Source: Leptoclinus maculatus
Lineage: Eukaryota > Chordata > Actinopteri > Perciformes > Stichaeidae
Reading direction: 5' to 3'
NCBI GenBank assembly: GCA_032191485.1
Contig: JAVDOI010000005.1
Span: forward strand, 10,841,431 to 10,905,430
DNA length: 64,000 bases
The notes under the pieces were generated by a model. That model saw only the letters and a program-made list of their open reading frames with translations, did no database searches and was not told the DNA's origin. Shown here piece after piece: positions 50,731-61,459 of the stretch. How positions within the stretch are numbered: the first letter of the stretch is position 1; each line of letters begins with the position of its first letter. Both the position numbers and the translations under genes were made by a program.

Positions 50731-51099
50731 TGTGTTTTGGTTTTCTCTCGTGGTCTACAGAATATTTATTATTATAGCAGGGTTAGCAACACGTCTGTTT
50801 TAACAAACTAGTGCTTTCCTTTTCTGTGTTGCAGCTGAACGCTTTAGGTTGTTCTGTTTAACGGCGGAGGCCAGTAACAAGAAAATGGAAGATTCTCTCA
50901 GAGTAATTAAATTATGAAATGTAGTGACGACCAGACAGGGAGGAAGCGGTGCATCTACCGTCTGATCGTTGTGTAAACACGTAGAGGCTGATTTAAATGT
51001 TTTAATTAGGCTCTATGTGTAGTTTATACAACTTTTGCCGTTGCAAATTTGAAATGGTTGTATAACTCTTTATAGACCAATAAACAATTGTCATTCAAA

Positions 51100-51740
51100 T
51101 ATTGTAGTACAGTATGCAATAAAAGTGTCGCAGCATAAAGATGTCATAAACAATATCGGTAGTAGTACGCCGTAAAGATGTAACAATACAATCCATAATA
51201 TAGTATGCCATAAAAAATTCAACAATGACCATAGTATGTCACAAAGTGATAAAATGTATAAAAAAAACAAAATACTATGTTTAATGACAAAAGTTATTGT
51301 ATACTATGTCATAAACATAAAGTATGCTATGCAATACGAGTAATAAATATAGTATAGAATATAAAAGAGTTAGCGTTATGGCATTACAAAAATCATAGTA
51401 TAGTGTGCTACAAGAGTCATGAAACAGATATACTATAGTAAGCCATAGTAATGTAATATAGTGTATTATGCAATTAGTCATAACATGTCGTGAATACATC
51501 TAAGTTAAGTATGTCATTAAAGAAGTCAGAATGTCAGAAAAGATGTTTAAAATATAATAGTATAAATAAAAATGTCATAAAGATCTTATTGTATGTTATG
51601 AAAAAGTCCTGATTATCATTAAACGTGAAATTATAGTATACCATACAATGTCAAAACATGAAAATATTGTATAGTTAGCCATAAGAGACAAAAAATATGT
51701 CGTAGAAATATGACATAAAAATAGCATCGTATAATATGCC
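51100..51740. repeat. Degenerate ATAGTATGCCATAAA-type repeat
   Basis: Phrases such as TATAGTATGCCATAAA, ATAGTATGTCACAAAG and TATAGTAAGCCATAG recur roughly every 35-50 bp with heavy divergence. It is probably an old minisatellite that has decayed. Confidence 0.65.
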
Positions 51741-51951
51741 TATGAAACTCATCTTGAATGGTTTGTCATAAAAAGTTTTTATTTTTTTCAAAATGTGGCA
51801 AATATGACCCTTATGACCCCTCTGAGTACATTCATGCAGTAGAAGAAGACGTGGAAGAAACTCTGTCATCCCAAGTTTAGATCGGAACTCTGCACTCATC
51901 TGAGGAGAAGAGAAAGACTACGTGAGAATGTGAATCAAATACACAGCGACG

Positions 51952-52075
51952 ACTACTACAACTACTACATAAAATATAACTACTACATCAAATACAACTA
52001 CTACATCAATACATCAAATACAACTACTAAATCAAATACAACTACTACATCAAATACAACTACTACCAAAGGTGT
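51952..52075. repeat. 18-bp minisatellite
   Basis: About six copies of ATACAACTACTACATCAA with small changes (one AAATCAA variant, one copy lengthened by ATACATCA). Confidence 0.9.
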
Positions 52076-53485
52076 TCTCAAAGGTTTGCTGACTGAGTGC
52101 AAATGATAAAACGTGGGTTAAAATCATGCAGATAAAATCTGCACGTTGTTTCCTTGTTCTATCTTTATGTTGATTTCTTTTGGCGGGATGAAAAACTTGA
52201 GTTGTGCTTCAGGGGAAAGAAGCTTTTCTTGTAGCAGATTTGATTGACCAGGCCTGAGAGAGGAGGCAGAACGTCTTGTTTAAGGTCGAGCGGTGAAGCA
52301 ACCTGTCATTTTGTAATTGAATGAAACTTAATGAGATGTGTGTCCACTCCAGCTGTGTTTTTGGTGACTTTTAAACCCATGAGGGTCGAGCACGTTGTGT
52401 GCATGACACAAAAATATAGATATCTATTTATCTACTAGTATTTAGAGATGAATACACCCTGAGTGTCCTAATTCTGTACCTGAATTACACCGGCACACAA
52501 TCATTATGTGTACAATCAAATGTCTTCTGAAATAGATGTAAAAAGGCACTCGATAACTAGTCTAATATATAATATGGGTAATATGTAATAATATATAATA
52601 TGGATAATATAATATATAATATGGAAAAATGGGTTAGTAAGGCAGAAAGAAGAAAAACCTTTGCAGCAAAAACAACACATTTATTTCCACATGTAGTTGA
52701 AAACACTATAATGAATGTATTTTCCCCGTGTTTTAACATGCTACAAGTAAATGGAACTTGCAAATCTGGGTTATTTTATAAGCTCATTACTTTTAGATCA
52801 ACATAATTAATAAATAAAAGCTCCAGCATTTCTCCCCCATAAATTGAAGATTTAAAGAGAAAACATGGAGTGATACCGTTATTACACTTTTTTGTTTTTG
52901 TTTAAACATCCGTGAGGTTTGTTTCTTTGTAGATGGTATCTACTTTATTCCGTGAATATTTCTTATCATTATACAACATTATATAATTTTGCTTTCGTTT
53001 AATTTTAACAGAATTAAAAGCATAAAAATATAAATATAAAAACGTAAATAAATAATAGAATAGAGAAAGAGAAAAGAAGGACACTAAGGCACACATTCTG
53101 ACTGTGTAATTACAAACATAGATCACAGGCAATGCCATTACTGTTTGTATGGCCTTTTTGTCGGTACAGCATTTAATAGTTTTTATATACAGTTCAAACT
53201 TGTTGTAAAAAAAAGACAAAAATAAGTCAGTGGTTTGTAAACGTAAAGTTATGTATATAGAATTTGACAAGAAAAATCAATACATTTAATTAAATCAATT
53301 TGAATAAAAAAATGACCCCATTTCCGCCAGCAGCAATCGTTCCCTTTAAACCGGAGTAACATCATAATGAGTCCGGCGGAAGTAAGAATAGAAGCGGACA
53401 ACATAGCGGACTGCTTGTTATAAATTGGCTCAGCCGGTGTGTTTTTGAAGCTCATACAAATCAAATTGGCATCAACTCGCGCAAC

Positions 53486-55569
53486 ATGTCGTCCGTCTTC
53501 TGTTTCCGAGACTTCGTGAACGAGCGACTAACCGCTGCTGCGGAGGAAATACTGGGCGTGTTTGAGAAAACCGTGGTGGTGTACGAGGAGGAGATCTACC
53601 GGCAGCGCAAACTACTGGACGTGGTTCTGAAGCCGGTGATCAAACTACACAAGAAAAGTGAGAACAAACGAACCTTAACCGGTCCCATAAGTCATGACAT
53701 CACGGATCCGCTTCTATTCTCTTTATTACTACGGCTGCAACATTACACCGCTGCTCACACATTCATGCATCAACGTGTGATTATATATAATCTAATGTGA
53801 CGTACAGTGTAAATGCAGTTTGCCAATAATACTTTGTAAAATTGTACATCCAGGATATGTAACAGAGTATTTTTTTTACATTGTGGTAATGCTACGTGTA
53901 CATATAAATAATAATAATCTTTATTAATACATGGCACATTTCATATGGACTATGTAGCTCAAAGGTCTGTACATTTAAAAAAATAAAACAGAAAACCTTC
54001 CTTTGACAGATAAAATAAATGAAAGTGGTATAAGAAAGCATGCACTTTGCACTTATATTTGAAGTGTAATTAAACAATTTCAACAGATGAATAAAAAACT
54101 GGCAAACGTTTTACATTTAAAAATATAATAAATAAATACAATTGTTTCAATATAAAAGTGTTTAAATACATACAAATCACGTAAAAAACAGACGTGGAAC
54201 TCTGGAACGCACATTTCGCTTGGTGAAATAGATTGATGCTTGAAAATGTCAACAGTTTTTTTTTGGTGTTCCACAGTTTGGGAGCATAAGTGAAAAGATG
54301 CATCTACAATTTTCTTTTCTGAGTGGATTTGAGGAACTAGAAACTAGCAGTGGAGGATCTGAGGGTTCATGGGGGACATAGAGCAACAGAGAGTCTGTGA
54401 TGTAGGCCGGCCATAAGCCTTTAGAGCTTTGTACACAAGTAAAAGGACTTTAAAATAAATTGTGTGTTCTCTCCTTTTTGTTCTCGTTAGCAGTCTAGCT
54501 AGAGTCCGGCTTCTGGAGGGTTCGTAGCGTTACATGGGTCCTTCTTTAAACCTAACCACGAGCGCCTCTCCTGTCCCCCCTCTCAGAGATCACACAGTCA
54601 TCCGTCTGTAACGACGAGGTTCTCGCCGACCGGCAGCTTTGTAATCAGGAGAGGAGCTCCGGTCTGGACCGGCAGGACCCCGATCCTCCTCGGATTAAGG
54701 AGGAACAGGAGGAACTGCGCACCAGTCAAGAGGCACAGGATGCCGATGAGTCGAAGTCGAGGCCTTCTTGCGCAGGAAGGGATCGGACTCTGCTTTCGGA
54801 TCCACCGACCCACATCTCAGTCACGGCAATCAAACCCGAATTCGACAGAGAGGGTTCGGGCGTGTTGGACCCAAACGGTGACCACGGCCTCCCTCGCAAC
54901 TCTCGCCGAGCTAAAGGTCAAGACCAGAACGCCGATCGGAAACCGGAGGACAAACGCTTCAAATGCCTGTTTTGCGCTGAGGAGTTTTGCGATTTATTAA
55001 AGCTAAAAGTTCACGCGAGGACCCACGCGGGCGAAAAGCACTACAAGTGCGAGACTTGCGGCAAAGGGTTCGCCCGGAAGGCCCTGCTGAGGAAGCACGC
55101 GAAGACCCACGCGGGGGGGAAGCCCTTCGGGTGCCCGGTGTGCGGGAAGGAGTTCAACTGTCGCTCGAACCGCGCCACTCACGTGAAGACTCACGTGGGC
55201 GAGAAGCCCCACGCCTGCGTCACCTGCGGGAAGAGGTTCAGCCGCGGGGCGGACCTGAGGAGGCACAACCGCACTCACACGGGGGAGAAGCCGTACAGCT
55301 GCGTCCACTGCGGGAAGGGATTCTCCTACGACTCGTCGCTGAAGAACCACGTCCGGGTGCACACGGGGGAGAAACCTTACAAATGCGCTTTGTGCGGGAA
55401 AGGGTTCGCCGTCGGCACAACGCTGAAGATACACACCCGGATCCACACGGGGGAGAAGCCGTATAAGTGCAGCGTGTGCGGGAGGAACTTCGCTCATGGG
55501 ACGGGGCTGAGGTTGCACGGGAGGATCCACGCACGGGAGAAGCTGCAGAGCTCAAAACTCAAGATTTAG
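53486..55569 (+). CDS. C2H2 zinc-finger protein, seven fingers, two exons
   Basis: Exons 53486-53657 and 54587-55569 join in phase 1 to give 384 residues. Residues 1-58 are the N-terminal amphipathic domain (ERLTAAAEEILGVFEK, then EEEIYRQRKLLDVVLKP) typical of a large percomorph zinc-finger family; its partner is not known to me. The linker has IKEE and IKPE, both fitting the sumoylation consensus. Fingers run from C184 to H372, seven C-x2-C-x12-H-x3-H units at a 28-residue pitch. Most linkers are TGEKPY or close to it, and several lower fingers carry variants such as AGGKPF and VGEKPH. It is expected to be a nuclear sequence-specific DNA-binding regulator. There is no KRAB, SCAN or BTB domain. 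ATG at 53486 was chosen because it starts the conserved domain. Confidence 0.9.
53918..54465. repeat. Dispersed repeat fragments in the intron of the seven-finger gene
   Basis: TAATCTTTATTAATACATGG with TATGTAGCTCAAAGGTCTGT, and later TTCCACAGTTTGGGAGCATA and CCTTTAGAGCTTTGTACACA, resemble pieces of a retroelement 3' region frequent in fish introns. No coding part is visible and the limits are approximate. Confidence 0.45.
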
Positions 55570-56623
55570 TAAGATCAGACTGTTGGGATTCAGCTGTGTG
55601 TTCGGCACGCAGCAACTCCCTACCATGGCGGAAATAGTTCTAATTGTTTGAAAGACACAAGGACAAATATCCAAACATACCCTGGTCCCAGTTTCTTTAA
55701 AGGATTTGCTGCTATTATGAATTGAATACGTTGGATTTTGAACTGTTGGTCAAACGATTTTGATGTCCCAGAGCTGTTGAAGGACAAAATAGACTAATTG
55801 TTCCTCAATGTGTTTCTCTACCATGTCTCACTGAATGGTCCGACTAAACAGAGGGCTTGGAATTTAACCTTCTACAAACAAGGCTGTTTATAGTCTGTAT
55901 GGTTTGAGAGTCAAACTTCAATCCGTTGATTAGATCATTCTAATTGGTTTTTTTTGGAAGTTCTTCGTGCTTTTATCTTGTTGAATAATGTATTTGTTTA
56001 CACTGCAAAACTCAATGAAACAAAAACTTTTCGGTGGCATGAGCCACAGAAAAGGAAATGCATAAGAATACGGCCATACATATAATATAGTATATATATC
56101 ATAATTTACTATATATATATATATATAAAGTATATAAATAACCAAGTTTGGCATGGATAATCATGATCCACAGAGTTGGAGTCTCATTATTAGTGACATC
56201 GTTGTATGTAGAGGGATGAGCAGTCAGTTTCAGCTCGACCAATATGATTGTCCATGAGTCATTATCTTAAAAAATTAGCAACTCATGAATGCCTTTGCTC
56301 ATCTCTGACTCTCATTGGGAGTCCATTTATTTATTTGTCTTTTTAAGGAACCAAAGTGTTTGCTTTATTCTCCGATTATCACAAAAGACAATGACGGGTT
56401 TTATTTCTTACTTAGAAAAAGCCCTACTTATTGTGCATAATAAAATACATTGTACAGAATGTGTATGTGTGTTTTCGCGTTTTCGGAAAGCTATGAATTT
56501 TTTCATGTAGAGTCGTGGAGTCGCTTTTAATCTGAAAATGTGACCGGAAGCCACACGGTTGTTGTTCCTGGCAGCGAAAGAACAACACGGAAGTCGGTTT
56601 ATCTTATTTCACACACACTGGAG
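55570..56623. other. 3' UTR and intergenic sequence between zinc-finger genes 1 and 2
   Basis: It presumably starts with the 3' UTR of the seven-finger gene. AATAAA at 56439-56444 is the clearest downstream signal but lies about 870 bp from the stop. A TATATA run at 56087-56125 is the only repeat noted. No further exons are seen. Confidence 0.5.
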
Positions 56624-56927
56624 ATGGCTGCGGGAAATGTAATCAACGAGCGACTGACTGAGGTTGTCGAAGAAATATTAGCAGTTTTTACACAAACTTT
56701 ATCGGCTTACGAGGAGGAGATTCATCGCCAGCGCAGACTGTTGGATGTGGTCCTGAGGCCTGAGATAAAGCTACTCCGGACAGGTGAGTACCATCAATGA
56801 TATGGTCGGTGCACACTTTAGACTAGTGTGAGTAATACTTTATTTTTTCTTTACTTGACATTCTGACAAATACACAGACATTGCAATCTCACGTTTCTGT
56901 CCAGCCTGTTCCGGCTTGTCGCTGTTG

Positions 56928-56930
<3 letters not shown>

Positions 56931-56959
<29 letters not shown>

Positions 56960-57067
56960 CTTCTTCTTCTTCTTCTTCTTCTTCTTCTTCTTCTTCTTCT
57001 TCTTCTTCTTCTTCTTCTTCTTCTTCTTCTTCTTCTTCTTCTTCTTCTTCTTCTTCTTCTTCTTCTT
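56931..57067. repeat. Long (TTC)n microsatellite
   Basis: About 45 uninterrupted TTC units. On the minus strand it is the (GAA)n tail of the LINE fragment that follows, now much expanded. It yields spurious poly-Ser, poly-Glu and poly-Arg frames. Confidence 0.95.
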
Positions 57068-58528
57068 TTGTTTTTAATGGCGGTTGGCAAACAAGTTTTA
57101 GGTGCATTACCGCCACCCACTAATCTGGAGTGTGGACTAAGGAAAGTAATTCTCTAATACGAAAAACAAACAAACAAACATAAAAATAAATATAATTCTC
57201 AAATTCTATTCATTACTCTTGTTGACTCTAAATATTTCAAAAGAAGTTTCCAACATTTCTCACTAAAGCTTTTCTTTAGTATATTAATTATATTCTCCTC
57301 TCCCATCGCTCTTAGACCATTTTTTAAAACTTCTCTCGCTGCCCCGTACCTCTGACAGGACAATAAAACAGTTTCTTCTTCTTCACAAAATTCACACTTT
57401 CCATTATTATGTTTTTTAATAACATAGAGGGAACTGTTAAGACCAGTATGGCCATTCCTTAGTCTTGTCATTACCCTCTTTTCTATTTCGTCCACTAGAT
57501 CCTGCACTCCCAACCAATTGTTTATTTTTAAACAGATATCTTCATTTGCTCCCTTTATTCCATTCAGTCTGCCATATTTTTGTGATTTGTCCATTAATCA
57601 CCACTTTAGCTTCTGACTTACTTATATTTACATTAACAATATTTCTCCCCTCTTCAAAGCATTTTTTGCTGCTTTATCCACCGTCTCATTGCCATCGACT
57701 CCAACATGTGCAGGGACCCACACAAATTTAACCGCCATCCGCATTTGATGGATTCTGAATAGTGCTTGTAGTATTTCATACAGTAAATCCTCTCTGCTTC
57801 TGGAGTGGCAAAATTTCAAACTCGTTAGCACTGCACATGAATCTGATGCAATCACCTCTCTCTCTGGCCTGACGTCCTCTACCCACTAGGCAATAACTAT
57901 GGCCATCATCTCACATGTAAACACAGATAAATCATCACTGAGTCTCTTCCCACACTCATAGTGGAATTCTGGTATTACTGCTGCTGCTGTTCTACCATTT
58001 TTGGGGTCTTTAGATCCATCTGTATACATTTTTATATAATTGTGATAATTCCTCCTGATGTATGACTTGAGTATCTTACAGTTTCCCCCACATTCATCTC
58101 TCATCAGTTCAAGGAGGCCAAGATCAATTTCAGGCTGTGGCAGTAACCAAGGAGGAATAGCTGGCAGAACCACTGCTGGAGAATAACTCCTATCCAATAT
58201 ACCCAGTTCCCTAGCCTTCTCCTTAGCAACCCAACCAAAGCTCTTTGTTGGCATTTTTTCATGTTCCCAGCATGGCTCAATTGCACTTATTGTTGGATGG
58301 TTGTTATGTCCTTGTAAACTGGCCCAATATGTCATCATTATCTGTATTCTTCTCAACTCCAATGGCATTTCCCCCATTTCTACCTGCAATACCGGCACAG
58401 ATGTTGTTTTAAAAGCCCCACTACATATTCTTAATGCTTGTGCTTGTATTACATCTAATTTTCCCAATAAGGTTTTAGACGCTGACCTATAAGCCACACA
58501 GCCATAGTCTATTGCTGATCTTATCAGC
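57068..58528 (-). mobile_element. 5'-truncated RNase H-bearing LINE (I-like), younger of two nested copies
   Basis: Read on the minus strand from 58528, it encodes the end of the reverse-transcriptase region (LIRSAIDYG onward), then an RNase H domain with the YTDGSK catalytic motif near 58020, a SDS motif near 57840 and WVPAHVGVDGNE near 57710, then a C-terminal zinc-knuckle-like region (RNGHTGLN and CEFCEEEE near 57400-57480). The 3' UTR is followed by a (GAA)n tail. An in-frame TAG at 57886-57888 and a frame change near 57630 inactivate it. The sequence CGCTGTTGTACTTCTTCTTC occurs on both sides (56920-56939 and 58529-58548), a target-site duplication from target-primed insertion. Confidence 0.85.
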
Positions 58529-58548
58529 CGCTGTTGTACTTCTTCTTC

Positions 58549-58830
58549 GTTGGTCTTTTTACGGTAGCTGACATCCGTTATGTTGCATTGCTGCCACCTT
58601 CTGGATCTGGACCATAACTGTGCCATATACATACTTGATTCTTTTTTTTATTATCAAACAAGTGTCTCTCAAGAAGTCAGCCATATTATTCCTTTTTCCT
58701 TTACTTCCAAGAGTGCCAATATGTGCTGGGACCCACTGCATATATATATGTGTGTGTAAAAAGTTCTGCACTCCAACTTTAGTTTGGCATTGCCATACCA
58801 ATATTGTGGTATTAATTTGAACCCCTTCCC
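58549..58830 (-). mobile_element. Older LINE fragment, site of the nested insertion
   Basis: The minus strand has a second RNase H fragment (MQWVPAHIG followed by NMADFLRD near 58670-58740) and a 3' end resembling that of the younger copy: GGTGGCAGCAATGCAACATA, then an ACCAACGAAGAAGAA tail. The younger copy inserted exactly at this tail. The 5' limit near 58830 is approximate, and no target duplication for this copy was found. Confidence 0.7.
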
Positions 58831-59859
58831 TTCCACCACACTGATAACAGTTCTTCCTTCGTTCCGTTCCTTTCAGAGCTCCCACTGCTAAATGTCTGCA
58901 ACGAGGAAGAGGAGGTTCTCGCTGACCAGCAGCTCTGTAACCAGGAGAGGAGCCCCAGTCTAGACCGAGAGGACCCGGGGCCTCCACAGGTTAAAGAGGA
59001 ACCGGAGGAACTCTGTACTGAAGCGGGAGACGGATATCTTAAAGTCACATCCGGCTCACGAGAGACCTGACCGAAGGAAAGACCGGACTCTGCAGTTGGA
59101 TCCCGATCGAAATCTAAAGGCAGCAGAGAAACGGCCTCCGGACGGCACTCCACAGAAAAGTACGTCTGAATCTGAACAAAGCGTCAGTTCTTTTTTCACA
59201 CCTCTCGTGGAACAAAACCGACTCCGAAACACAAGGGGGCCAAACTAAGCGACAAACCGTTCGAGTGCGACATCTGCGGTCGAGACTTCTACCTGTACAC
59301 GCACCTTAACGTTCACATGACGACCCACCCCGCCGGCAAGCCTTTCAGTTGCACGGCGTGCGGGAAGGGATTCAGCTTCAAGCGGAACCTCAAGCGACAC
59401 ATTGCGACCTACTCGGGCGAGAAGCCGCACGCCTGCGACCGCTGTCCGAGTACCTTCCGGCACGTCGAACACCTGCGGGTCCACATCAGGAGCCACACGG
59501 GTGAAAGGCCCTACAGCTGTGTTTATTGCGAGAAGGTGCTGTCGACGAGCTCGGCCTTGACGAAACACGTCCGGCAGCACACGGGCGAGACGGCGTCGGG
59601 GAGGACTTTTATGAAGAGACCAAGAGGGACTTACTTCGAACGGAGAGAGTTCACGAGCTGCTCGATCCCAAAGACGCAAATGATCGTTTAACCGGAGAAT
59701 TTATTTGCAAATGTTTTACTTTATTTACCCGGAATTCTCGTTCCACGTGACTGTAGATCATCACGTGTTCTCATCTTCAAAAAATACTTTGTTACTAGCG
59801 GTATTGTATCCCTGGTATGATGGCTAATGAAAAAGGTAACAATAAAGATATATATGTCA

Positions 59860-60036
59860 CAAAACTACTAACCCGAGCATTAAATGTTTCAACATGACAT
59901 ATGACACATTTCGTCTTTATATTATATATATCTTTATATTATATATATATATATATGTATATATATATAAAAAATATAAAGACGAAATGTGTCATATGTC
60001 ATGTTGAAACATTTAATGCTCGGGTTAGTAGTTTTG
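59860..60036. repeat. Perfect inverted repeat, 64-bp arms, 49-bp AT spacer
   Basis: 59860-59923 and 59973-60036 are exact reverse complements over 64 bp, from CAAAACTACTAACCCGAGCA at the outer left to CGTCTTTATATT at the inner end. The spacer is almost pure TA. A transcript across it would fold into a long perfect hairpin. It lies 170 bp after the stop of the broken zinc-finger gene and just beyond an AATAAA at 59841-59846. Confidence 0.95.
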
Positions 60037-61287
60037 TTTGTTGAAATTGACATCCCGATGGCAATCAATAAATCAAATGCGAATTCCCAGTTGGAAATTT
60101 TAACTGGAATGCTGCCTGAAGTCGAAGTTCCGACTTCGGAAAGTCGGCCTAACCCCACCGACCTCAAAATCCAAGATGGCTGCTCCGTGCATCAACAGTT
60201 AAAAAAGCTGTAATAATTAGCACTTCTGTCGTACTTGTGTCTCATTAAATCAGTCATAGGTAAAGTACTGTCCAACTTCTATCCGTGGACATGTTGCTAC
60301 ATTGTTAGCATGCCCAAAATACTTGCGTAATGCGTTGTTATAAACTGGTATTGCTAACAACGGCTAACCTGACTGGAGAAAAACTTGGCTGTGACATCAT
60401 TCCCAGCTAAGATTATTCAAGATAAACTTGAACGCAGCATAACAATAGCCATGTTTGTTGTTTACGTTCATAATGATCATTTTGGGGGAGTGCCTTTGGA
60501 GGGAGGCCTGATCGCTAAACCCTGAGCTAATTTTGAGCTAATGCTGCTATTTACTTTCATTGGAAAAGAGTTAGCAACACAGGGCAGGATTTTTCAGTTT
60601 AAAATCTAGCGTATTCTTTCTAGTTTCCTAAGATTAGCAACCCTAGCTTTATGTATAGATGGACAGAAGTTATTGCTATTATATAATAAAGTCTGGAGAG
60701 ACGGAAGAATCCCAAGCAGTATTTATTCCAATAAGTAAAACCTGTTGTCGACCGAACTAACAGACGAGCTCAGTAGCAGATTTCGTCCCTATTCCACCTC
60801 ACTGTTCTCGCTATTGGGTCAACTCTGATTGAAGTCCAACGTGAGGACTTTGAATGCTGAAAGTTATCGTATAACTGCAAGATGCACCATGACAATTGCG
60901 AAGTGGGGGGTTGTATTATCTGTGGGTAGTATTTAACAATAAAAAGGTAAGGAATCAAGAGCTGCTGCTGTCTGGGACTTCTGTTGAGAGAGTTTATTGA
61001 AAAAGAGTTTTCTTTCATAATGTGCTTATTATTCCATTGAAGTTGCTACACTTACTCCTTAAATAGATGTAGTGACAACTCCAAACCACAGCGGGACAGC
61101 AAAGCGCGGCTCGCGCACACAGTCTGCCCATGAAAATCACAACGAAGAAGAATGTTTTTATAACCTCAAGTAAGGTCTCAAGCGGAAGTAAACTGACAAA
61201 AAAGAACGCACGTTCTGTTAGCTCCAAAGAGTTTGACGAAGTTTTTTTTTTTTTAATGATAACGAGTGTTTGAATTTTAATTCCGTG
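60037..61287. other. Intergenic between zinc-finger genes 2 and 3
   Basis: No exon, RNA gene or transposon terminus is supported. The last 200 bp, with a T-run at 61240-61254, are presumably the promoter and leader of the exon at 61288. Confidence 0.5.
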
Positions 61288-61459
61288 ATGTCTACAGTCC
61301 AAAGTATGAGGCGGTTCGTGTGTGACAGAATGACCGCGGCGGCTCAAGATATATTGGGAGCCTTCGAAAGGAAAATAGAAAACTACGAGGCAGAAATCGC
61401 TCGTCAACGCAGACTCCTGAATGCCGTTTTGTCACCTGAGATAAAGTTACACCGGACAG
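61288..61459 (+). CDS. First exon of a third zinc-finger gene (3' part not in window)
   Basis: ATG at 61288 opens the same N-terminal domain as the two genes upstream: DRMTAAAQDILGAFERK, then EAEIARQRRLLNAVLSPEIK. The exon is 172 nt and ends in phase 1 before GTTGGC, as in its paralogues (172 and 160 nt). The donor is weaker than their GTGAGA/GTGAGT. No linker or finger exon occurs in the remaining 2.5 kb, so the gene either continues past the window or is an orphan exon. Function would follow from the missing fingers. Confidence 0.75.

Larger units (their letters stand above)
50731..53485. other. Intergenic, AT-rich, between zfr and the zinc-finger cluster
   Basis: Apart from the two repeats listed separately (51100-51740 and 51952-52075), the region is AT-rich, with TATAATAT clusters at 52560-52620 that are partly self-complementary. 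No exon-like sequence is supported. The last 100 bp are the presumed promoter of the zinc-finger gene that starts at 53486; no TATA box is evident. Confidence 0.6.
56624..59691 (+). pseudogene. Second C2H2 zinc-finger gene, probably inactivated
   Basis: Exon 1 (56624-56783) encodes the same N-terminal domain (NERLTEVVEEILAVF and EEEIHRQRRLLDVVLRPEI) and ends in phase 1 with a GTGAGT donor. Exon 2 begins at 58877 after TTTCAG and encodes the acidic linker (EEVLADQQLCNQERSPSLD and VKEEPEEL). In-frame TGA codons at 59068, 59167 and 59173 then separate it from the fingers, although the frame is the same on both sides. The +1 frame in the gap (KDRTLQLDP) resembles the intact paralogue, which points to two compensating indels. 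Four fingers follow at about 59265-59585; the second has Tyr in place of its last zinc-binding His. An extra intron with the GTACGT donor at 59160 could bypass only the last stops. A nested LINE pair fills the intron. A truncated 117-residue product is possible. Confidence 0.65.

Noticed and set aside
54987..55555. Long frames overlapping the finger exon in other frames and on the minus strand
   Set aside because: Shadows of the GC-rich tandem finger repeats; the finger frame itself has the correct C2H2 spacing.
56851..57123. Poly-Ser, poly-Glu and poly-Arg frames
   Set aside because: Translation of the (TTC)n tract.
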